64,000 nt of DNA from Proteus terrae (GTDB lineage Bacteria > Pseudomonadota > Gammaproteobacteria > Enterobacterales > Enterobacteriaceae): NCBI RefSeq assembly GCF_003144325.1, contig NZ_PENS01000018.1:1-64000 (forward strand), in the 5' to 3' direction. A program made the position numbers and the translations under genes. Numbering within the stretch: position 1 is the stretch's first letter; each line of letters starts with the position of its first letter. Under the pieces are notes generated by a model. It had not been told where the DNA came from. It did no database searches and saw nothing but the letters and a program-made list of their open reading frames with translations. Shown here piece by piece: positions 5,716-14,857 of the stretch.

Positions 5716-7365
5716 TTAAAAAGAATAAAGCGAATCTTTAGACTCTTTTAATTTTTGTGCTAATTCAGAAGCTTCATATCGCTCTGTTACTATTTCGATA
5801 TAAGAGGCATTTTCTGAGGATCCTGCGACTTCAAGCGCTTTATTTAATTCATCTATTGTTGTGACTTTCTCACAATACCAATCTCTTGCACCAAATGCTT
5901 TAGGTAATTGATGATAATTCCATTGAGCAAGATCGTTATAATAAGCTTCGGGATAATCACATAATAATCGTTCAATTAAGTAACCATCGTTATTTAAAAC
6001 AAGGATGATTGGTTTTAATCCAAAACGAACAAATTGGCTAATCTCTTGTACGGTTAATTGATGCGAGCCTTCACCTGTAATTAAAATAACTCGTTTGTTA
6101 GGCGCTGCAAGTGCAGCACCAAATGATGCAGGTGTTGCCCAACCAATAGAACCCCATAATGTTTGATTATGGAATTGTGCACCATCTGGTAATAGGGAAA
6201 AACCTAACCCCATTGATGATGTACCTGTTTCAGCAATAATAATATCGTTAGGTTTAAAAAACTTTTCTAAATGAGGATAGAGATACTGAGCAGTAATTTT
6301 ACTATTATCAGATAATACAGCTTTGCCTAATCCTTTGGCTTTTATCTGATGATAAGTTCTATTCGGTAATCTTTGAGTTAGTGCTGAGAGCACGTCTTCC
6401 ATATAAATGGATGTATAGATAACAGAATCAATCTCAACATATTCTGGCATGATGCTGATATATTGCTTTGATTTAATATTGGCAGTGAAACTCCCTGTAT
6501 TAAAGTCAGTCATCATTGCACCAATTCCTAATACGTAATCACTATTTTCTACAAATTCTCTGACTTCAGGTGTCATTAATTTGCCATCATACATACCAAC
6601 ATATTGAGGATGAGATTCACTTAAAATACTTTTATCCATAAACATAGTGGCATAAGGTAAGCCGGTCTTATCAATAAAAGATCGAACACTATCTGATAAC
6701 CCTAAACGTGCGGATAAAATACCGGGCAATACGCAGGTATTATTGCTGTGTGTAAGTTTTTCAATAATGAGTGATACTACTTTTTCAAGTATTTCTTGAT
6801 CGCTTATTGGTTTTTTCGGTGTGATGATTGGTGAATATTCTATCACTTGCATAGTGGCATAATCAGAAGGTAAGCCAATATAAACAGGACGACGCTCTTT
6901 TAATGCAGTCACAATTAAGCGTTCCATTTCGGGAATACAATTTTCAGGTGTCAATATTGTGTGAGCACAAGCAAGGCGTTGGCCTAATTGATAAAAAATA
7001 TCAAAATCACCATTACCCAATGTGTGATGAACCAGACGCTTACTTTTTTGTACACCACTTGCTGGCATACCAACTAAATGAAAGATAGGTAAGTTTTCTG
7101 CATAAGAGCCAGCGATAGCATTAATCGCACTTAATTCACCAACACCAAATGTTGTCGATAACGCAGCCATACCTTTAATTCGGGCATAACCATCAGCTGC
7201 GTAAGCCGCATTTAATTCATTGCAGTTACCAATCCAACGCATATGGTTGCTATTACAAATAGTATCTTCTATGGGGAACGCATAATCACCTGCAACACCA
7301 AAAACATCACTTATTCCTAAGTCATATAGGCGGTTTAACATATACTCAACGACAGTCTTACTCAT
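5716..7365 (-). CDS. ipdC: Thiamine-diphosphate-dependent 2-keto-acid decarboxylase (indolepyruvate/phenylpyruvate type)
   Basis: This is a 549-residue protein of the pyruvate decarboxylase family, with the usual three-domain layout. The catalytic glutamate is E50 in IGNCNELNAAYAADGYAR, the His pair is H113-H114 in VHHTLGNGDF, and the cofactor motif is GEGSHQLT...NNDGY near residue 430. The family converts aromatic or branched 2-keto acids to aldehydes in the cytoplasm; in enterobacteria this often feeds indole-acetaldehyde or phenylacetaldehyde formation. The cofactor motif has Glu where most members have Asp (GDG), a variant seen in a subgroup. Substrate cannot be told from sequence alone, so the symbol is tentative. 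It is transcribed divergently from a LysR gene, the likely regulator. Confidence 0.8.
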   Translation of the reverse strand: MSKTVVEYMLNRLYDLGISDVFGVAGDYAFPIEDTICNSNHMRWIGNCNELNAAYAADGYARIKGMAALSTTFGVGELSAINAIAGSYAENLPIFHLVGMPASGVQKSKRLVHHTLGNGDFDIFYQLGQRLACAHTILTPENCIPEMERLIVTALKERRPVYIGLPSDYATMQVIEYSPIITPKKPISDQEILEKVVSLIIEKLTHSNNTCVLPGILSARLGLSDSVRSFIDKTGLPYATMFMDKSILSESHPQYVGMYDGKLMTPEVREFVENSDYVLGIGAMMTDFNTGSFTANIKSKQYISIMPEYVEIDSVIYTSIYMEDVLSALTQRLPNRTYHQIKAKGLGKAVLSDNSKITAQYLYPHLEKFFKPNDIIIAETGTSSMGLGFSLLPDGAQFHNQTLWGSIGWATPASFGAALAAPNKRVILITGEGSHQLTVQEISQFVRFGLKPIILVLNNDGYLIERLLCDYPEAYYNDLAQWNYHQLPKAFGARDWYCEKVTTIDELNKALEVAGSSENASYIEIVTERYEASELAQKLKESKDSLYSF

Positions 7366-7513
7366 ATTATCTCCATAAAATCCGAATAATAGTCTGTAAA
7401 AGTAGAAGAATGCTTTTACATTATGCTTAATGTTTTATCGCGGATATTATTTGATATGAAATGGTTTATTATCATTGAGGGTATAACTAAATGTAATAAG
7501 GTGAGCGTTGCTA

Positions 7514-8401
7514 ATGGATATTCGCACATTGCGCTATTTTGTTGAGGTTGTTCAATTAAATGGTTTTAGCCGAGCCGCTGATGCACTATTTATCACTCAA
7601 CCTGCGATTAGTCGTAGTATTAAAAAATTAGAAGATGAGTTAGGTGTAACTTTATTACTGAGAGAAGTTGATGGTGTCAGGCTAACGGATGATGGTGCAA
7701 TACTATTTGAACATGCAAAACAGATACTTGCGCAATTTAATAATATGAATAAAGCATTACAGGATAAGTCTGGGCCATTAACAGGGGTATTAAATGTTGG
7801 ATTACCTCCTGTAATAGCCTCGACTTATTTTGCTGATATTATTATGGCATTTAGTTCTCTTCATCCTCAGGTTGAACTAAAAATATTTGAACTAGGCACC
7901 AAGCAAATGGCCGATGCCATGAGAGAAGGAAGAGTTGAAACAGCCGCGGTCGTATTGCCTTTTAATGAAGATACTTTTGAATTAATACCTTTTTCAGAAG
8001 ACCACTTAATGTTATTAATGTCGCCATCCCATCCTTTGGCTATAAAAAAGGAAGTTCATTTTAAAGAGTTGATTAATGAGCCTTTTATTTTCTTTTCTGA
8101 AGATTTTCGTATTAATGATTTAATTTATAGTGCTTGTGGTATTTACAATACTATGCCTATTATTGCGGGGCGTAGCAATCATTTAGATTTAATTATTGCA
8201 ATGGTAAAAGCGGGTGTGGGAATAACGCTTTTACCTAACAGCATGTGTAATAAAAACCCTATTGATGATTTGGTTGTTGTTCCAGTGGTCGAGCCAATAT
8301 TGTCATATCAAATAGCACTAGCGAATAATAAAAATAACTATAAAAGCCGCAGTTGCCAAGCATGGGAACAGTTAGCAAGAAAAAAGCTAATAATAGAATA
8401 A
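7514..8401 (+). CDS. LysR-type transcriptional regulator
   Basis: This is a 295-residue regulator. The winged helix-turn-helix spans residues about 1-60 (MDIRTLRYFVEVVQ; SRAADALFITQPAISRSIKK), and a periplasmic-binding-protein-like effector domain follows. The ATG at 7514 is chosen because LysR proteins start with MDIRxLRYF; the upstream TTG at 7508 only adds two residues. It is divergent from the keto-acid decarboxylase with a 148-base shared control region, the classical arrangement in which a LysR protein controls its neighbour. The effector is unknown; a ligand related to the decarboxylase substrate or to lactate/pyruvate is possible, since dld follows. Confidence 0.85.
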   Translation: MDIRTLRYFVEVVQLNGFSRAADALFITQPAISRSIKKLEDELGVTLLLREVDGVRLTDDGAILFEHAKQILAQFNNMNKALQDKSGPLTGVLNVGLPPVIASTYFADIIMAFSSLHPQVELKIFELGTKQMADAMREGRVETAAVVLPFNEDTFELIPFSEDHLMLLMSPSHPLAIKKEVHFKELINEPFIFFSEDFRINDLIYSACGIYNTMPIIAGRSNHLDLIIAMVKAGVGITLLPNSMCNKNPIDDLVVVPVVEPILSYQIALANNKNNYKSRSCQAWEQLARKKLIIE

Positions 8402-8631
8402 AACATTAAAATGGAGCTTATTTATATTCTATTTAAGAAATAAATATCAAAATTATCTTTAAATAATAAAATGATTAAAAATAAATAAATGTTATTTTTT
8501 AAGAAACGCGGATAGATGTATAAAAGTAGTTACATAAATGATAAGTTTATATTTTGCACGTAGTCCTACGAGTAATAATAAAACGGGCAAATAAAAGAGT
8601 AATCAGACAAGACAGGAATAGGATAGGGAAA

Positions 8632-10392
8632 ATGAATGAGAATAATAGTTCTGTAAATCAACATTTTATTCGCAAACTTGAAGGTATTGTTGGTAAAAAA
8701 CAGGTATTAACACAAGCACATAAAACAGAACGTTATCGTAAAGGTTTTCGTTCAGGACAAGGTAAGGCATTAGCTGTTGTCTTTCCCGCTAATTTATTAG
8801 AACAATGGCGAGTTTTTAAAACCTGTGTTGAAGCCGATAAAATTATTATTATGCAAGCGGCGAATACTGGATTAACAGAAGGCTCGACACCTAATGGTGA
8901 TGATTATGATAGAGACATCGTAATTATTAGTACATTACGTCAAGATAAAATACAGGTTCTCTCAGAGCATAATCAAGTTATCGCTTTTCCTGGCAGTACG
9001 TTATGGCATTTAGAAAAAGTATTAAAGCCATTAGGACGTGAGCCTCATTCTGTTATTGGATCATCTTGTATTGGTGCGTCAGTAATAGGGGGGATTTGTA
9101 ATAACTCAGGTGGTGCTTTAGTTCGCCGTGGACCTGCATATACCGAATTATCACTTTATGCTCGTGTTAATGAAAAAGGGGAAGCTGAATTAGTTAACCA
9201 TTTAGGTATTGATTTAGGCGAAACGCCAGAAGAAATATTAACTAATTTAGATAATCGTCATTATCATGAGAAACAGATACAAACGACAGAAAAATTAGCT
9301 TCTGACCATGAATATCATGAGCGTATACGCGATGTTGATGCTAATACACCATCTCGTTTTAATAATGACGAACGCCGTTTATATGAAGCCGCTGGGAGCG
9401 CAGGAAAATTATCTGTATTTGCCGTGAGATTAGATACTTTCCCAGCAGATCATCGCACTCAGGTTTTTTATATTGGTACTAATAATCCGGACGAGCTTGA
9501 AGATATTCGCCGTCATATTTTAAGTCATTTTAAAAAGCTACCAGTTGCTGGAGAATATATGCACAGAAGCTATTATAAAATGGCTGAAGTGTATGGAAAA
9601 GATACGTTTTTGGTGATTGATAAATTAGGCACAGATAAAATGCCAATATTATTTGCCGTAAAAGGGCGAGTAGATGCGGTATTAAATAAAGTGCCTTTCT
9701 TACCTAAAAATATGGTAGATAGAACCATGCAATTTATGAGCAAACTATGGCCTGCTCATTTACCAGAGCGTATGACAGATTTTCGTGACAAATATGAACA
9801 TCATCTTATGTTAAGAATGGCTGATGATGGAATTGAAGAAGCTGCGACTTATTTAAAAGAATACTTTAAATCAGCATCAGGCGATTATTTTGAATGTACT
9901 GAAGAAGAGGGAAATAAAGCCTTCTTGCATCGTTTTGCCGCCGCAGGTGCTGCTGTCCGTTATCATGCCGTTCATGTTAATGACGTAGAAGATGTGTTGC
10001 CATTAGATATTGCATTGCGTCGTAATGACAAAGATTGGTTTGAAAAACTACCACCCGAAATAGAGAGTAAATTACTTTATAAACTCTATTGTGGGCATTT
10101 TATGTGTCACGTTATGCACCAAGATTACATTATTAAAAAAGGTGTTGATGCTAAGGCATTAAAAGCAGAAATGCTGGCGCTATTAGATCAACGTGGAGCA
10201 GAATATCCCGCAGAGCATAACGTGGGCCATATGTATTATGCTAAGCCTCAATTAAAAGCATTCTATAAACATAACGATCCAACCAATAGCATGAACCCAG
10301 GTATTGGTAAAACCTCAAAATTAAAATATTGGGGAGATGAGTGTGGTTGTGGACGCGCTCATAATGAGGCTAATACAGAGAATAAAGAATAA
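8632..10392 (+). CDS. dld: Respiratory D-lactate dehydrogenase (quinone)
   Basis: This FAD enzyme on the inner face of the membrane oxidises D-lactate to pyruvate and passes electrons to quinone. The FAD-binding PCMH domain holds RYRKGFRSGQGKALAVVFPA, QAANTGLTEGSTPNGDDYDR and SSCIGASVIGGICNNSGG, nearly identical to E. coli Dld; the C-terminal half is the cap and membrane-binding domain, ending with a CGCGRAH motif. I start at ATG 8632 (MNENNSSVNQHF) with AGGGAAAA upstream, giving 586 residues against about 571 in E. coli. The frame continues upstream to 8554, but the added part is unlike any Dld N-terminus. Confidence 0.95.
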   Translation: MNENNSSVNQHFIRKLEGIVGKKQVLTQAHKTERYRKGFRSGQGKALAVVFPANLLEQWRVFKTCVEADKIIIMQAANTGLTEGSTPNGDDYDRDIVIISTLRQDKIQVLSEHNQVIAFPGSTLWHLEKVLKPLGREPHSVIGSSCIGASVIGGICNNSGGALVRRGPAYTELSLYARVNEKGEAELVNHLGIDLGETPEEILTNLDNRHYHEKQIQTTEKLASDHEYHERIRDVDANTPSRFNNDERRLYEAAGSAGKLSVFAVRLDTFPADHRTQVFYIGTNNPDELEDIRRHILSHFKKLPVAGEYMHRSYYKMAEVYGKDTFLVIDKLGTDKMPILFAVKGRVDAVLNKVPFLPKNMVDRTMQFMSKLWPAHLPERMTDFRDKYEHHLMLRMADDGIEEAATYLKEYFKSASGDYFECTEEEGNKAFLHRFAAAGAAVRYHAVHVNDVEDVLPLDIALRRNDKDWFEKLPPEIESKLLYKLYCGHFMCHVMHQDYIIKKGVDAKALKAEMLALLDQRGAEYPAEHNVGHMYYAKPQLKAFYKHNDPTNSMNPGIGKTSKLKYWGDECGCGRAHNEANTENKE

Positions 10393-10424
10393 TAGTTTTA
10401 TACTGAGCTTATTTAAGCAACAAG

Positions 10425-10452
10425 AAAGGCAGGGTAAAACCTGCCTTTTATT
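10425..10452. terminator. Bidirectional terminator between dld and sbcB
   Basis: AAAGGCAGG (10425-10433) pairs with CCTGCCTTT (10440-10448) around a 6-nt loop, followed by TATTTT. The convergent genes dld and sbcB end on either side. Confidence 0.8.
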
Positions 10453-10459
10453 TTATCAA

Positions 10460-11890
10460 TTAACTCGCAATCTCTTGAGCATATAAATAAAGCTCTTGTA
10501 GCTGTTTTAATTTTTCCTCGTTATCAGCGTGTTCTTCCGCTAATAACTGAATAGTATTAATATATTCCGTTAGTTTTTCTGGCGTTAACATCTCTTTTCT
10601 ATGCGCCAACCAACGTTGTTGTTCATCATAATCAAGCGTTGAAGGATAATTTCTTGCACGATAACGGAAAAATAGAGGTTCCATTCTCGCATCTTCAAAC
10701 GTTAAATCTAAAGCTGGTAAATTCTGTGGTTGTGTTGAGCGAATAATCTCCATCGCACTACGATCATTTTCACTGAAAAAACCATTATAAATCTGTGAAT
10801 CAACATTATCGGATACAGCAAAAGGCGTTTGTTGTGCAAATATTTCCACAACTTTATTGCGTATATCAGGGTGAGAAAACAAGATCGCTTGATTTTTTAA
10901 ACAAGTATCAACATCTAAACCAATTCTATCTGCATCTTGTTGTCTTAATGTCTTTTGCGGTGCGACAATTGGGCATTTATTAATATGCAATAATTTAATT
11001 GGAACAGGTGGCTCATCAGCTGATAATTCACTACGTGGTGTATATAAACGCTCACGTAATTGGTCTGAGTTGAGGGTTAATAGAGGAGATATATCTGCGG
11101 CTAAGTCACAAACAATAACTGCATTACGATTATCAGGATGCCACGCTAATGGGGCAACAAGACTTAAATTAGAACGCGCGGCACCAAACATACCTGAAAC
11201 ATGCACAATCGGTGTCATTGCTGGAATATCAATTAGCGCTTGCACTTTGCGTTTATCACGTAAATTAAAGAAATAATCAAACATTCGTGGTTGAGCTTGT
11301 TTTAATTTTTTTGCCATCGCAATGGTGGCATAAACATCAGACATTGCATCATGGGCATTTTCATGAGAAATGCCATTGGCTTTAGTTAATAACTCTAAAC
11401 GAAAGCTTGGAAAACCGTCCTCATTTTCAGGCCAAATAATACCTTCAGGGCGCAGTGCATAACAGGCACGTAAAACATCAAGTAAATCCCAACGCGAGTT
11501 TCCTTTTTGCCAGCTATAAGCATAAGGATCATAAAAATTACGATAAAGGATATTACGAGTGACTTCATCATCAAAACGAAGGTTGTTATAACCCATAATA
11601 CAGCTATTAGGTTGGCTAAAAGCTTGATGGATCTGGCGAGTAAACTCTGCTTCAACCATCCCATTTTTTGCCGCAATTTGTGGTGTTATTCCCGTGATCA
11701 TCACGGCTTCTGGATGAGGTAGATAATCATCATTAGGTTTGCAATAAATAACGAGAGGATCTTCAATAATATTGAAATCCATATCAGTTCTTATACCTGC
11801 AAATTGAGCTGGGCGATCTAGGGCAGGATTAGTGCCGAAGGTTTCGTAGTCATGGATGTAAAATGTGGGCGTTTTCGCTGAATTAGACAA
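10460..11890 (-). CDS. sbcB: Exodeoxyribonuclease I
   Basis: ExoI digests single-stranded DNA 3' to 5' and acts in recombination and mismatch repair. The DnaQ-like exonuclease domain starts with HDYETFGTNPALDRPAQFAG (Asp and Glu metal ligands), then GYNNLRFDDEVTRNILYRNF and the HDAMSDVYATIAMAK motif near residue 180; the SH3-like and C-terminal helical domains follow. At 476 residues it matches E. coli (475). The start is a TTG with AGGAAACC directly upstream; no ATG lies close, and starting there gives the expected N-terminus. It stands alone between convergent dld and the fosA-like gene. Confidence 0.95.
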   Translation of the reverse strand: MSNSAKTPTFYIHDYETFGTNPALDRPAQFAGIRTDMDFNIIEDPLVIYCKPNDDYLPHPEAVMITGITPQIAAKNGMVEAEFTRQIHQAFSQPNSCIMGYNNLRFDDEVTRNILYRNFYDPYAYSWQKGNSRWDLLDVLRACYALRPEGIIWPENEDGFPSFRLELLTKANGISHENAHDAMSDVYATIAMAKKLKQAQPRMFDYFFNLRDKRKVQALIDIPAMTPIVHVSGMFGAARSNLSLVAPLAWHPDNRNAVIVCDLAADISPLLTLNSDQLRERLYTPRSELSADEPPVPIKLLHINKCPIVAPQKTLRQQDADRIGLDVDTCLKNQAILFSHPDIRNKVVEIFAQQTPFAVSDNVDSQIYNGFFSENDRSAMEIIRSTQPQNLPALDLTFEDARMEPLFFRYRARNYPSTLDYDEQQRWLAHRKEMLTPEKLTEYINTIQLLAEEHADNEEKLKQLQELYLYAQEIAS

Positions 11891-12156
11891 GGTTTCCTAC
11901 CGTAAATTTATTGATGATTTTTAAAATCATTACTCAATGAGTTGTATTGGGCTTAATTAAGACCATGGTAAACCATAATGCGGTAAACGTGAAATGTCAG
12001 ATCAAAGCGTACTTATGTAGTGTTTAATATAGGGTGTCACAGTAAGGATAAGTAGGAGCGTACCGCCACTAATATTGATCTTTTTGATGACAATAACATA
12101 AAACTACAACAAGCATATCTATCGTATTATTTTAGCTACTCATTCTTATCATCTTT

Positions 12157-12567
12157 TTATTTGTCGAAAAATTGCATACCAGAGTAGGGATGTTGACGAC
12201 AAGCTTCTAAGCGACTTTTTAAATCACCCACATGGACTTCAAGTTTATGATAGTCAGGATCGTAAAAATAGAATGAATCACCTTCGCTTTTATTTTCTTT
12301 CCATGCAGTAATGTCATGGGATAAAAGATGCTGTTTAAAGGTTTCAAAATTATTTGCAGATAAACTGAAAGCATAATGGGTGTAATCACTGTCTTCAGTA
12401 ATATGGCGTTTATCGTGAGATAAACATAGCCATAAGGAACCCAGTTGTAGGTAAGCGCCGTTATCCCATAAAGCAAGAGGTTTAAAACCTAATATTTCAG
12501 TATAAAAGGCAAAGCTTTTATTCACATTATTGACGGCGAGGGTTAGGTGGTTTAAATCAGTTAGCAT
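12157..12567 (-). CDS. fosA: FosA-type fosfomycin glutathione transferase (VOC family)
   Basis: This is a 136-residue metalloenzyme of the vicinal oxygen chelate fold. FosA opens the epoxide of fosfomycin with glutathione, using Mn2+ and K+. Residues seen at the exact FosA numbers are metal ligands H7, H64 and E110; K90, S94 and S98 of the K+ and phosphonate site ([10 protein letters not shown]); and R119. Length and the end ([14 protein letters not shown]) also match. Chromosomal fosA genes give intrinsic low-level fosfomycin resistance in several enterobacteria. It is monocistronic. Resistance itself is not shown by sequence; a housekeeping glyoxalase-like role is a less likely alternative. 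Confidence 0.88.
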   Translation of the reverse strand: MLTDLNHLTLAVNNVNKSFAFYTEILGFKPLALWDNGAYLQLGSLWLCLSHDKRHITEDSDYTHYAFSLSANNFETFKQHLLSHDITAWKENKSEGDSFYFYDPDYHKLEVHVGDLKSRLEACRQHPYSGMQFFDK

Positions 12568-12709
12568 GGCTTTAAGATAGTTATGAAAGATACACCTATT
12601 TTAGCAAAGGAAACCAATGAAAATGGATTATATGATACCTATTTGTGCGTTTTACTGTGAATAACAGTAATAAAAGATAAAAGTGGATCTAGAACACATA
12701 GTTCAAGTT

Positions 12710-12721
12710 GTTAACGTTAAC
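12710..12721. promoter_or_regulatory. LacI-type operator, upstream copy
   Basis: The perfect palindrome GTTAACGTTAAC has the central CG typical of LacI/GalR-family operators. An identical copy lies at 12773-12784, 63 bp away, about six helical turns, which suits looping by a tetrameric or paired repressor. Confidence 0.7.
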
Positions 12722-12724
12722 TTA

Positions 12725-12740
12725 TGTGCTTTATATCACA
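12725..12740. promoter_or_regulatory. crp site: CRP-cAMP binding site
   Basis: TGTGC-TTTATA-TCACA matches the CRP consensus TGTGA-N6-TCACA in 9 of 10 defined bases. It sits between the two LacI-type operators and about 90 bp upstream of the permease start, as expected for a catabolite-controlled sugar transporter. Confidence 0.7.
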
Positions 12741-12772
12741 TTAAAGCGATAAAATTGTTTGTTAACTTAAAA

Positions 12773-12784
12773 GTTAACGTTAAC
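12773..12784. promoter_or_regulatory. LacI-type operator, promoter-proximal copy
   Basis: Second perfect GTTAACGTTAAC palindrome, 38 bases before the permease ATG. A further GTTAAC half is at 12761-12766. A repressor bound here would block promoter clearance. Confidence 0.7.
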
Positions 12785-12821
12785 ATTTAGGGGTGGAATG
12801 ACTTTATAAGGCACTAAAACA

Positions 12822-14084
12822 ATGAATAAAGACTCAAAAAAATACTATGCGATCTTAAGTGCACTGTTATTTTTCTTCTTTTTTACCTGGTCATCATCAT
12901 TTTCATTAGTTTCTATTTGGTTAAATCAGTATGTAGGGCTAAAAGCGACTGATACTGGATTAATATTTTCTGCAATTTCTCTGATTGCGCTATGTGCTCA
13001 ACCTTTATATGGCTTTATTCAAGATAAATTAGGACTAAGAAAGAATTTGTTATTAGTGATTGCAGTATTGCTTATTCTTTCTGGGCCTTTTTTTCTAGGT
13101 TTCGCATCAATACTACGTTGGAATATATTTGTTGGCTCCATTTTAGGGGGCTTATATGTTGGAATGACATTTAATGCGGGCATTGGTGTATTAGAGTCAT
13201 ACACAGAGCGTGTTAGTCGTATTCGTGGTTTTGAATATGGTAGGGCGAGAATGTGGGGATCGTTAGGTTGGGCATCAGCAACTTTTATTGCCGGACACAA
13301 TATAAATATCGATCCTAATTACAATTTTGTAATGGCTTCTATTTCTGGCATTGTATTCTTAATTCTTTTAGCACTATTAAAGACCGATAAATCAGACGCA
13401 TTTAATCAATTAGAGCATGGGAAAACATCAGCGATTACCCTCAAAGATGCGCTGAATTTACTTTCATTGCCGCGCTTTTGGGCGCTTATATTGTTTGTTA
13501 TTGGTACCTGTGTTTATGGGGTTTATGACCAACAATTTCCCGTCTTTTTCTCATCACAATTTGCAACCTTACAACAGGGAAATGAGATGTACGGATATCT
13601 GAATTCATTGCAGGTATTCTTAGAAGCTGGTGGTATGTTTATCGCACCTTTCCTTGTAAATAGAATTGGTGCTAAAAATGGCTTATTACTAGCAAGTAGT
13701 GTTATGGCTGCACGTATTATTGGTTCCGGATTAGTTGAAGGGCCTGTTTTGATCTCTTGTATGAAATTATTACATGCGGTTGAATTACCGATTTTATTAA
13801 TTTCAATTTTTAAATATAACAGCCAACATTTTGATAAACGTTTGTCTTCAACACTTTATTTAGTCGGTTTTCAATGTGTGAGCTCTATTGTCGCAACATT
13901 ATTATCTCCATTAGCGGGTTATGGCTATGATCATTATGGTTTTGCACCAACTTATATGGTGATGGGATGTATAGTGATAGGAACAACACTTCTCTCTGCT
14001 ATGTTTTTACGTTCAGATGCGAAAGCATTATTGCCACTTGATGGCTTACAATATGAAGATAAAAATAAAGCACAACCTATTTAA
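12822..14084 (+). CDS. LacY/RafB/CscB-family oligosaccharide:H+ symporter
   Basis: This is a 420-residue 12-helix MFS permease of the oligosaccharide:H+ symporter family, in the inner membrane. LacY-like signatures are conserved: the sugar-site Glu and Arg (VLESYTERV and FEYGRARMWG), the DQQF motif of helix VII, and the K-x-x-H-x-x-E set of helices IX-X (MKLLHAVELP). The LacY charge pair D237-K358 is absent on both sides (VYGVYDQQF; LVGFQCVS), so the sugar is likely not lactose itself. No glycosidase, kinase or repressor gene is adjacent. Two LacI-type operators and a CRP site lie upstream, so the gene is probably induced by an oligosaccharide. The substrate is undetermined. Confidence 0.88.
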   Translation: MNKDSKKYYAILSALLFFFFFTWSSSFSLVSIWLNQYVGLKATDTGLIFSAISLIALCAQPLYGFIQDKLGLRKNLLLVIAVLLILSGPFFLGFASILRWNIFVGSILGGLYVGMTFNAGIGVLESYTERVSRIRGFEYGRARMWGSLGWASATFIAGHNINIDPNYNFVMASISGIVFLILLALLKTDKSDAFNQLEHGKTSAITLKDALNLLSLPRFWALILFVIGTCVYGVYDQQFPVFFSSQFATLQQGNEMYGYLNSLQVFLEAGGMFIAPFLVNRIGAKNGLLLASSVMAARIIGSGLVEGPVLISCMKLLHAVELPILLISIFKYNSQHFDKRLSSTLYLVGFQCVSSIVATLLSPLAGYGYDHYGFAPTYMVMGCIVIGTTLLSAMFLRSDAKALLPLDGLQYEDKNKAQPI

Positions 14085-14119
14085 TCGCTCATAAGTTTAT
14101 CCTTTGTAGTGTCGATTTG

Positions 14120-14151
14120 GGCTACCAGTGAAAATGTGTAGCCATTTTTTT
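14120..14151 (+). terminator. Terminator of the permease gene
   Basis: GGCTAC (14120-14125) pairs with GTAGCC (14138-14143), extended by flanking T-G/C-A pairs, followed by a run of seven T. Confidence 0.75.
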
Positions 14152-14340
14152 ATTATTAATTAAGTGAACATTTACGGGTTAAAGAATGTTGACTATATTT
14201 ATTAATACATATAATCCTAATTAATTGTTAATTAAGCAAAACCAATTAAATTTGTAAACTTTACTTGTTTATTGACACGATTAAGCGATAATCTTAAACA
14301 GAACTATTTATCTTAAATATCAATTGTAAAGGTGTAGGAA

Positions 14341-14679
14341 ATGGATAACGCAAACAAGCCGTCTTTCCAAAACGTACTGGAGTTTGTGCGTATGTATCGT
14401 CGTAAGAACAAAATCCGTCGTGAGATCACTGACAATGAGAAAAAGATCCGTGATAACCAAAAACGTGTTCTTTTGTTAGACAACTTAAGTGAATATATTA
14501 AACCAGGTATGTCGATTGAAGATGTACTGGGTATTATTGCTAATATGCGTAGTGACTATGACGATCGTGTTGACGATTACATTATTAAAAATGCCGATCT
14601 GTCTAAAGAGCGTCGCGAATTATCTAAGCAGTTAAAAGCGATGGGCGAAATTAAAAATCTGCCTGATCTAAAAGACTGA
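14341..14679 (+). CDS. tmaR: TmaR, PTS polar-localisation factor (DUF496, formerly YeeX)
   Basis: This is a 112-residue, highly charged, coiled-coil protein. The sequence [20 protein letters not shown] at the start, then [20 protein letters not shown] and [19 protein letters not shown], is the full DUF496 family pattern. In E. coli TmaR clusters at the cell pole and holds enzyme I of the phosphotransferase system there. Length (about 109 in E. coli) and the ATG with AGGTGTAGG upstream agree. It is a single-gene unit with its own terminator. In E. coli yeeX lies in the same part of the map as sbcB, and both are near each other here too. Confidence 0.93.
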   Translation: MDNANKPSFQNVLEFVRMYRRKNKIRREITDNEKKIRDNQKRVLLLDNLSEYIKPGMSIEDVLGIIANMRSDYDDRVDDYIIKNADLSKERRELSKQLKAMGEIKNLPDLKD

Positions 14680-14702
14680 TTGCTTTGCTAAGAAATTAAC
14701 TG

Positions 14703-14734
14703 CCTCTGAATTAAATATTCAGAGGTTTTTTTTT
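14703..14734 (+). terminator. Terminator of tmaR
   Basis: CCTCTGAA (14703-14710) pairs with TTCAGAGG (14718-14725), followed by nine T. Confidence 0.9.
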
Positions 14735-14782
14735 ATCTTATTTTTGGCTTTATAAATGCTCAGTTAATTTGTGAACAGTTAC

Positions 14783-14813
14783 CAAAAAAAGAACCCACTA
14801 AAAAGTGGGTTCT
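14783..14813 (-). terminator. Terminator of rne
   Basis: AGAACCCACT (14790-14799) pairs with AGTGGGTTCT (14804-14813); on the minus strand it is followed by a seven-T run. It lies 45 bases after the rne stop. Confidence 0.85.
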
Positions 14814-14857
14814 CGATTTAGAAGTATTATCAAGATATTCTTAATAACACCTTATTA

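Noticed and set aside
8554-8631. N-terminal extension of dld
   Set aside because: The extra 26 residues are Arg/Lys-rich and unlike any Dld start; ATG 8632 has a ribosome site and the family N-terminus.
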